NCBI RefSeq assembly: GCF_013113735.1
Contig: NZ_CP053346.1
Span: 682,001-746,000 of the forward strand
Length of the DNA stretch: 64,000 bases
Source: Sphingomonas sp. AP4-R1
GTDB lineage: Bacteria; Pseudomonadota; Alphaproteobacteria; Sphingomonadales; Sphingomonadaceae
Reading direction: 5' to 3'
A program made the position numbers and the translations under genes. The notes beneath the pieces are model-generated. The model did not search any database. It had not been told where the DNA came from and saw only the letters and a list, made by a program, of their open reading frames with translations. Below, one piece after another: positions 58,554 through 64,000 of the stretch; the stretch's first letter is position 1; every line of letters begins with the position of its first letter.

Positions 58554-61045
58554 GCCAGGGGTCCGATCTTGGGCTGGGCCGGGCCGGCCATGTCATAGGG
58601 GAAGCTGGCGGTGCAGGTGCCGCGCGGGCCGAGATCGATGCTGATCCGGTTCGAGGGGCCGAGCCCGCGAACATAGGTCTCCCCGCCATATCCCACCGTC
58701 GCCGGCTCTCCGCCCTGCACCTGCGCGACGTAGCCCGGCGGAATCGGGCGACCGTCCGCATCCTGCAGGACCAGAATGGCTCCGCGCACGATCTTGGCGC
58801 CGAAATCGACGACGGCGCCCTGCCGATAACCAGCGACCGCGAACCGCTCGGTCGCCTCGGGCTCCCACCCGTCGGGCAGGCTCGCCGGATCGATCGCCAG
58901 CCGCTGCGTGTAATATGGAATGAGGTCGGGGAGCAGTGCCCGGCCTGCACCGTTGGTCTTCCCCATGCGGGCGCCACCCTGGATCACCTCCACATGAGGG
59001 CCCGCATGGGTGACGACGGCGAAGGCCTGACCGATCCGGTTGGCCGCGAAGATGCCGCCCCCGGCCGCGACCAGCGATCCATCGACCTGAACGCTTCCGC
59101 GCCATGCGCTCCCGCTCTGATCGACCTGCGCCCGAAGGAGCGCCTGCGCGGCGCGGTAGGTCACGTAGCCGGTGCGCTGGGCATCGACATTCCCGTCGCT
59201 CTCGCGATCGGAGAGGCCCCAGCCGAAATCGCCTTGCCGCTGCCCGGTCGATCCCGTGGCCTGGACGGTATAAGCGGTGCGGCCATTGTCATGTTCGGTG
59301 CCGGCCGACACGCTGACGGTCTGACCGAACCGCATGCTGAGCGTCGCGAACAGGCCGTAATGATGGCTGCCGTCGAGGTTGCGATAGCCGCTGGCGTAGA
59401 GGCTGATCCGGTCCGTTATCCCGCGCGACAGCGAGAGGCTGCCCGTGCACGATCGGTTGCCGGGGGACACGATGCGATTGTAGCTGAGGCTGATCGAGGT
59501 CCTGTCGAACCACGGCGTAAAGGCGATGCCCGCCCGATCGATCGCGCTGGCCTGCGCGGTGGCCGCGAGCAGATTGCCGGAGGGCAGCGGGGACGCGGCA
59601 TCATAGCTGCGGATCGATCGCTGGGACGACACACGCGCCAGATCGAAATAGTCGCCAAGGGTGCGATCCGTCCCCGCGAACAGCCTCACGCCACGGACGT
59701 TCGCGTCCACGTCCACCGAAAGCTTGCCGCCGTGATGGCCCTTGTAGCGGCTGCCGGCGATCGAAGCGGTGATCGCGCCATAGCCACCGATCGCCGTGGT
59801 CGCCCCGCCCCCGGCGTTGAGCAGGCCGTCCGTCGATCCCTCCCCATGGCCCTCGATCGTCAGAACCTGGGTGACGCCGTAGCGCGCCGAGCCCGACGCG
59901 AAGACGACCTCGTCATAATCGAACGAGCGGACGCCGTAGGACAGTCTCGGGGCGCCGACATCCAGCGAATATTGCAGCACGCCCCGCCGCAGCAGATTGG
60001 CCGAATAGAAATAGGCCTTCGTCACCTCCACCTGCCGGCCGGTGGCGTCGGTGGTCACCAGCCGCACATCGCCGCCCGAGACATAAGGGAGCGATTTCAG
60101 GTCGAATGGTCCGGAAGGGACTTCGCCGGAGTAGATTTTCTGCTGGTTGACGAACAGATCGACCGTCGACGGCAGCGCCGCCGATCCGGAAAATTGCGGG
60201 AGCGCGGCGGTGACGATGTCGGGCCGCTGATCGAACGCGCTCGCGATCTGAAAGCCGGCCAGGCGGACGCTGCTGGTCCAGGCCAGCGCGTTGCTCGCGA
60301 AATCGCCGAGCGTATAGGATCGGATCGCCTTCGGATCGATCAGACGCCAGCTGCTGTCGAGCCGCACCGCCCCCGACGATCCGAGGCCCGGCCGGCTTCT
60401 GAAGATGCCGTTGGTCGCGACGATGCCGAACCCTGTCATGGCGACCGCCTCGGCATTGCCGCTGAACTGGGTCCCCCCCTGCGCGCGCGCGCCGTAGAGG
60501 CCGTAATTGAGCAGGAAGCCGGGCGTCGGCCGGACGGCGTCCAGATCGATCGGGGTCCGCTCGCCGCCAAGGCCCAGCTGATAGGATGTCAGCAGCGCAT
60601 CGGGGACCTGCAGTGCGATCGCCTGCCGCGCCTCGTCATAGCGATACGAAACGCCGGCGAGATCATCGAACGCGATATCTTCCTGGCTGCCGAGAGCAGG
60701 ATCGAGCTTGATGCGGATGCCCCGCAACTCGCCCGCTTTTCCGCTGAACCTGCCGTCGGCATCCTGCTTCATCCGCAGCAACTGCCCGGTGGGCGTACCG
60801 TTCAGGGTGACGTCCAGCAGCATCGTCTGGGGCGGCGGCGCAGTGCTGGATTTCGGCGGCTGGCCGATCTGCGCCAGCGTCACGGAAATATCCTCGCCGG
60901 ATGCGGCGACGAGCCACGGCCGGGACGCGTTCGCCAGCAACTCCGCAGAGGGCGGCGAGGCGCCGGCCGCAGCCTCCGCCGAAACCGCGCACAACATCCC
61001 GCCCGCGCCGACGCCAAGCGCCGTTTCCAGCAGCCCCCGACGCAT
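58544..61045 (-). CDS. Fimbrial usher (outer-membrane PapC/FimD-type)
   Basis: Outer-membrane assembly platform of 833 aa. It has a signal region (LETALGVGAGGMLCAVSAEA), an N-terminal chaperone-binding domain (MLLDVTLNGTPTGQLLRMKQD) and a barrel (TPGFLLNYGLYGARAQGG, FDQRPDIVTAALPQFSGSAALPSTVDLFVNQQKIYSGEVPSGPFDLKSLPYV in pieces from about residue 235). C-terminal plug-type domains end TCTASFPYDM. ATG 61045 is 28 nt after the chaperone stop. The length and order match ushers of SCU/archaic pili. Confidence 0.88.
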   Translation of the reverse strand: MRRGLLETALGVGAGGMLCAVSAEAAAGASPPSAELLANASRPWLVAASGEDISVTLAQIGQPPKSSTAPPPQTMLLDVTLNGTPTGQLLRMKQDADGRFSGKAGELRGIRIKLDPALGSQEDIAFDDLAGVSYRYDEARQAIALQVPDALLTSYQLGLGGERTPIDLDAVRPTPGFLLNYGLYGARAQGGTQFSGNAEAVAMTGFGIVATNGIFRSRPGLGSSGAVRLDSSWRLIDPKAIRSYTLGDFASNALAWTSSVRLAGFQIASAFDQRPDIVTAALPQFSGSAALPSTVDLFVNQQKIYSGEVPSGPFDLKSLPYVSGGDVRLVTTDATGRQVEVTKAYFYSANLLRRGVLQYSLDVGAPRLSYGVRSFDYDEVVFASGSARYGVTQVLTIEGHGEGSTDGLLNAGGGATTAIGGYGAITASIAGSRYKGHHGGKLSVDVDANVRGVRLFAGTDRTLGDYFDLARVSSQRSIRSYDAASPLPSGNLLAATAQASAIDRAGIAFTPWFDRTSISLSYNRIVSPGNRSCTGSLSLSRGITDRISLYASGYRNLDGSHHYGLFATLSMRFGQTVSVSAGTEHDNGRTAYTVQATGSTGQRQGDFGWGLSDRESDGNVDAQRTGYVTYRAAQALLRAQVDQSGSAWRGSVQVDGSLVAAGGGIFAANRIGQAFAVVTHAGPHVEVIQGGARMGKTNGAGRALLPDLIPYYTQRLAIDPASLPDGWEPEATERFAVAGYRQGAVVDFGAKIVRGAILVLQDADGRPIPPGYVAQVQGGEPATVGYGGETYVRGLGPSNRISIDLGPRGTCTASFPYDMAGPAQPKIGPLACR

Positions 61046-61073
61046 CCGACCTCTGCGACCGCTTCGCTCACGT

Positions 61074-61835
61074 TCAGCGCTCCCCGACAACCACCGATTC
61101 CTTGATGTCGGTGCCATCGTTCTTCGCGGAGAGCGCCACGGTCGATCCGATGGCGGGAAGCGCGGACGCCTCCGGCTCGGCCTTGTCGGCCGGGCGGGGA
61201 AGCTTGAAGTCGAAGCGCTTGGTCGTGCCCGCGAGGACATAGCCGTTGAGCCCCGAGCCGAACACGATCGGCTTGCCGTCCGCCGGCGCGATGGTGAGCG
61301 CCGCGATCTTGGCGTGACGCTGGCCCGTATTCAGCACCTCGGCATGCAGGCCGTTCCTGTCGCGCCATACCGTCCAGGCGAGGCGCGCGATCGCCTTGGG
61401 ATCGACGACGAAGACAGGCATCGACGTCCGCAAGACCATCGCCACGCCCTGGCCCACCGTGCGCGGATCGATCGGCTTGGGCAGTTCATCGATGAAGATG
61501 CGATAGGATTGCTCGCCCTGGACGGGCATCACGGCGGGCCGGGCGACGCGCACCGTATAGGATGCTCCCGGCGGCACGGTCGCGGCGGGTGGGCTCACCA
61601 GCATGTCGCTGGTCTCGTCCAGTTTGTCCTCGCCATTGGTCTGCGACCATTTGAAGATGCGGATCTGCAGACTGACCGGCTCGCTGTCCGTGTTGACGAG
61701 CGTGATGGAGGCGGCGCGCTGCTTTGCCGGTATGTCGATCCCGACCGGCGAGATCCGGAGGGACGCGGCGCGGGCGGGGCCGATGGCGGCCAGGACCAGA
61801 CCGGAGGCCAGAGCGGCGGTGCGGAATATCGTCAC
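61074..61835 (-). CDS. Periplasmic pilus chaperone (PapD-like)
   Basis: Protein of 253 aa with signal peptide (FRTAALASGLVLAAIGPARA). The immunoglobulin-like N-domain carries SLRISPVGIDIPAKQRAASITLVN, IRIFKWSQTNGEDKL and the G1-strand region QSYRIFIDELPKP. The C-domain contains LNTGQRHAKI. This is the archaic (gamma3/sigma) type of FimC/CsuC chaperones that deliver SCU subunits to the usher. 13 nt separate it from the first pilin gene. Confidence 0.88.
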   Translation of the reverse strand: MTIFRTAALASGLVLAAIGPARAASLRISPVGIDIPAKQRAASITLVNTDSEPVSLQIRIFKWSQTNGEDKLDETSDMLVSPPAATVPPGASYTVRVARPAVMPVQGEQSYRIFIDELPKPIDPRTVGQGVAMVLRTSMPVFVVDPKAIARLAWTVWRDRNGLHAEVLNTGQRHAKIAALTIAPADGKPIVFGSGLNGYVLAGTTKRFDFKLPRPADKAEPEASALPAIGSTVALSAKNDGTDIKESVVVGER

Positions 61836-61848
61836 TGTCCTGGTCCGC

Positions 61849-62415
61849 TCAGTAGGACAGCATCAGCGTGACGGTGTCGGTATAGAGACCGTCGGGGAGG
61901 CCCGTGACGCCGGCTATGCGGCCGAAGATCGCGACCGGGCTGGCGGCGCCGGCCGTGGGAATGACGAGCTGGGTGGCGGCTCCGGGCGTGTAGGGAATGG
62001 TGCGCGCCCGATCCTGGAACAGTTCGTAGGCGATCGTGATACCGTTGGGGCCGGCGAGGTGGCGCTGCGCGCCCGAGGCGTGCGCGCCGCCATCCACCGT
62101 CAGCATCGGCGCGCCGGAGCCGGTATAGCTGGTCGAGCAGGAAACGCTCAGCGCGGTTTCGTCGCCACCCGCGATCGCGGTCGTGTCCCCGCCGGTCATC
62201 TCGTCGCTGCCGATCCGCCCGAAGTCGAGCAGGATGTCCGTGGCGGGGGCGCTTGCGGGAATGCCGCCCGCGCTGCTGGAAAATCCGCAGCCCGGCACGA
62301 CTTCCAGGCGCACGTCGAGCTGGCCGGTGCTGCTCGCGGCGGTCGCCACGAAGCTCCCTGTCGGTACGGCGATACCCATGCCGGCAAGCGCGGCGAAGGC
62401 TGCGATGCTGTTCAT
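61849..62415 (-). CDS. SCU-domain pilus subunit, first gene of the operon
   Basis: Protein of 188 aa with an N-terminal export segment (AAFAALAGMGIAVPTGSFVATA) and an SCU domain: LDVRLEVVPGCGFSSSAGG, LLDFGRIGSDEM, LSVSCSTSYTGSG, AQRHLAGPNGITIAYELFQD and LPDGLYTDTVTLMLSY. It opens the chaperone-usher operon. The 5' region on the minus strand contains a long hairpin (62462-62510) and the 19-bp repeat (62529-62547), candidates for regulation of the whole operon. Confidence 0.82.
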   Translation of the reverse strand: MNSIAAFAALAGMGIAVPTGSFVATAASSTGQLDVRLEVVPGCGFSSSAGGIPASAPATDILLDFGRIGSDEMTGGDTTAIAGGDETALSVSCSTSYTGSGAPMLTVDGGAHASGAQRHLAGPNGITIAYELFQDRARTIPYTPGAATQLVIPTAGAASPVAIFGRIAGVTGLPDGLYTDTVTLMLSY

Positions 62416-62461
62416 GCGTCATGATCCCCATCAGATCGGCGGGCCAGGACGGCGCGCGACC

Positions 62462-62510
62462 AAGGCAGTCGATCGGGCCTATCGCGCCCTGTAGGGCGCC
62501 CGACTGCCTT
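62462..62510. other. 49-bp nested hairpin in the leader of the pilus operon
   Basis: AAGGCAGTCG (62462-62471) pairs perfectly with CGACTGCCTT (62501-62510). GCGCCC (62484-62489) pairs with GGGCGC (62494-62499) around a TGTA loop; 12 nt on one side remain as a bulge or alternative pairing (GGGC with GCCC). It lies 47-95 nt upstream of the first pilin ATG and about 80 nt after the EAL-like gene stop. It may be a leader RNA switch or that gene's terminator; no U-tract is present. Confidence 0.6.
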
Positions 62511-62528
62511 CGGACGCCGCGTGGAATG

Positions 62529-62547
62529 CCGGCGAGAGCGCCGGATC
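62529..62547. repeat. 19-bp hairpin-forming repeat, copy 2
   Basis: Exact copy of CCGGCGAGAGCGCCGGATC found at 54501-54519, same orientation. It lies between the EAL-like gene and the pilus operon, 114 nt upstream of the first pilin start on the minus strand. Confidence 0.75.
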
Positions 62548-62592
62548 GAATCTTCTGCTCCCTTCGTAGGAAGCGAGGATTTTCCGTGTCGA

Positions 62593-63939
62593 TCAGGCAA
62601 TTAGCCTCACCATCTCGATCAATCCCCACCAGAGGAAAGCCGAGAGGCAAACGGCGACGGCTATGCCCCTTCGCAGCCGTCGGACATCGGGCCGAGGAAG
62701 GGCCGGCAGGCTCGTTTCGGCGGGGATCGCCGCTGGGGGTTTCGAAACCGGCGCCGTCGGCACGTCCGTCAGCAGGGCAAGGCGAGGCGCACCGGCCTCG
62801 CGGCCGGAGAAACCGGACGCGCCGGCCGCCTCCGCCCGCCGCATATGATCTTTGGTCTCCGCACCATCGACCAGCACGATGGACGAGTAGTTGCGCGCGA
62901 GACCGACCAGATGGCCCAGCGCCTCCGCCCCGCTCACATGACGCAGGAAGATACGATCGACGATCACGAGATCGGGTGCGAGCATCGGCAGATGGCCGAC
63001 GGCTGTCTGGCCCGCCCCGAAATTGGCGAGCGCGATCTGGCATCCCAATCCGCGCATCCGATCCGCGAAGATCACGGCTTGAGCAATCGAGGGGAAAGGC
63101 GCGGCCTGATCGATCGCGACGATCAGCCGCGCCGCCACCTGCGGCGCGCTCCGCAGCGCGGCGAAGATCGATTCCCACCAGGCGGACACGGTCGCGCTCG
63201 CCGCCGAGATGCTGCACGCCAGCCGAAGCTCGGGCTGCTTGCGGAGACGTTCGATCGTGAGGCGTACGACATGACTGTCGAGCAGCTCGGTCATGCCGAT
63301 GCGCTGATAGGCCCGCATCATGTCCTCAGGATCGAGGCTCGCACCGGCCGTGTCAGGCAAATGGGGCGTCGCGTGATAGTGGAGCAACGTGCGGTCCGGA
63401 CCGCACGCGACGACCGGATGCCACGCGAGGAAGAGCGCGCACTCCCCCATCGCCTCGGCAAGCCGCGCGGCATCGGCCATGGCGCCGACATAGCTGGCGA
63501 TGCGGACGGCGTCCTGCGGCGACGGTCGCCGCGGAGCGACCGCGCCCTCTTCCGTGACCGCGCTGAGCTCGGGCAGGATATCGACGTCGCCATAACGGAC
63601 CGGCCGCGCGGCGATGGTCCGGAGCGCGGCTTCGATGAAGCGCGTGGCGCCCCACGTGCCGAAGCCGGCATCGCCGTGGAGGATCAACGCGACGCCGTCC
63701 GCCCCCTGGCGGACCACATCGCCGGCAGCCCCGAGGAAGGATATGGCGCGTTTCTCGACTTTCTCCATGAGGACCATGGCGGCGTCCTCCCCGAAGATCG
63801 CGGCGACGATCGCCCGATTGGCGACGACGAGTCCAACCCGGCATCGGCGGTGCGCGGACGTCCCACCTCGCATGTTCGAACGCTCGTAGAGCGTTGATAC
63901 TACGCCGGGTTCGTCGAACGCTCTCAGAGATACTGACAT
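62593..63939 (-). CDS. Membrane-anchored degenerate EAL-domain protein
   Basis: Protein of 448 aa. The first 160 residues look like a GGDEF remnant without the signature. Residues about 165-380 follow an EAL domain (LFLAWHPVVACG, FADRMRGLGCQIALANFGAG, DLVIVDRIFL, VLVDGAETKDHMRRAEAAGASG). Key catalytic residues are lost: EALLRW becomes LLHYHA, DDFG becomes ANFG, KID becomes VVD and the AEGVE Glu becomes Asp358. A C-terminal helix (GIAVAVCLSAFLWWGLIEMV) anchors it. Probably a c-di-GMP-binding or protein-protein regulator rather than a phosphodiesterase. ATG 63939 follows GGAG; GTG 63960 is upstream. It precedes the pilus operon in the same direction. Confidence 0.78.
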   Translation of the reverse strand: MSVSLRAFDEPGVVSTLYERSNMRGGTSAHRRCRVGLVVANRAIVAAIFGEDAAMVLMEKVEKRAISFLGAAGDVVRQGADGVALILHGDAGFGTWGATRFIEAALRTIAARPVRYGDVDILPELSAVTEEGAVAPRRPSPQDAVRIASYVGAMADAARLAEAMGECALFLAWHPVVACGPDRTLLHYHATPHLPDTAGASLDPEDMMRAYQRIGMTELLDSHVVRLTIERLRKQPELRLACSISAASATVSAWWESIFAALRSAPQVAARLIVAIDQAAPFPSIAQAVIFADRMRGLGCQIALANFGAGQTAVGHLPMLAPDLVIVDRIFLRHVSGAEALGHLVGLARNYSSIVLVDGAETKDHMRRAEAAGASGFSGREAGAPRLALLTDVPTAPVSKPPAAIPAETSLPALPRPDVRRLRRGIAVAVCLSAFLWWGLIEMVRLIA

Positions 63940-64000
63940 CACACACGGGCTCCGAATCACCCGTCAAGGCGGGGCCCGTTCCGAATAACGAATAGTGTAA

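Noticed and set aside
62462..62510. A c-di-GMP (GEMM) riboswitch before the pilus operon.
   Set aside because: The hairpin lacks the conserved GEMM core sequence and tetraloop receptor, so it is described only as a structured leader.

Overview
The window looks like chromosomal DNA of a sphingomonad-type alphaproteobacterium (Sphingomonas or Sphingobium relatives). This rests on the high GC content, the large TonB-dependent receptor, the PaoABC-type periplasmic aldehyde oxidase genes, a spore-coat-U chaperone-usher locus, sphingomonad-style IS1380 and DUF6118/TraA genes, and a dispersed GTGCTGAGCCTGTCG-type palindrome. No rRNA or tRNA gene was recognised, so the assignment is an inference from gene content.

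Layout. (1) 1-13.2 kb: a minus-strand catabolic operon resembling the ectoine-degradation (doe/eut) pathway: transaminase, aldehyde dehydrogenase, deacetylase, M24 hydrolase and a POT-family transporter cut by the window edge. A divergent Lrp/AsnC regulator follows, then a secreted PHP-like protein, a TonB-dependent receptor and a second Lrp/AsnC regulator. (2) 13.2-18.6 kb: a graveyard of broken genes and insertion sequences. It includes an intact IS3-family element sitting with a 5-bp target duplication inside an IS1182-family remnant, an IS481 remnant, a secreted-protein gene broken by one amber codon, and an IS1380 transposase. (3) 18.6-35.8 kb: an integrative and mobilizable element. It carries a Ti-type relaxase/helicase TraA, a recognisable oriT, TraC and TraD. 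It also has two nucleotidyltransferase-HEPN genes (one broken), a Tat-exported protein and a ribbon-helix-helix protein that share an operator-like repeat, and cargo genes (methyltransferase, S41 protease, APH-like kinase, GFA enzyme, membrane protein). A decayed acetyltransferase, a RelBE-type toxin-antitoxin pair, AlpA and excisionase-like regulators and a P4-type integrase complete it. No replication or type IV secretion genes are visible. (4) 36-47.3 kb: core metabolism. Three plus-strand oxidoreductases (MDR, SDR, aldo/keto reductase) face a minus-strand operon encoding a Tat-exported molybdenum aldehyde oxidase with two tandem Mo-binding subunits and a cysteine hydrolase. A LysR regulator is divergent. 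(5) 47.3-53.8 kb: an RND efflux system (permease, adaptor, outer-membrane factor) and its TetR repressor, with two operator-like palindromes of identical geometry in the two promoter regions. (6) 53.8-64 kb: a small FimB-like tyrosine recombinase, an AT-rich spacer, and an eight-gene spore-coat-U chaperone-usher pilus operon with six subunit genes. Just upstream lies a membrane-anchored EAL-like protein that has lost most catalytic residues.

How parts may work together. In region 1, the Lrp-type regulators probably sense pathway intermediates, and a 19-bp palindrome lies between the regulator and the operon. In region 6, several RNA-hairpin-like elements punctuate the pilus operon. A 19-bp hairpin sequence is duplicated upstream of both the recombinase and the pilus operon, which hints at common control or at a recombination site. 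Functional names come from motifs read directly in the sequence and from family knowledge. No database search was available.
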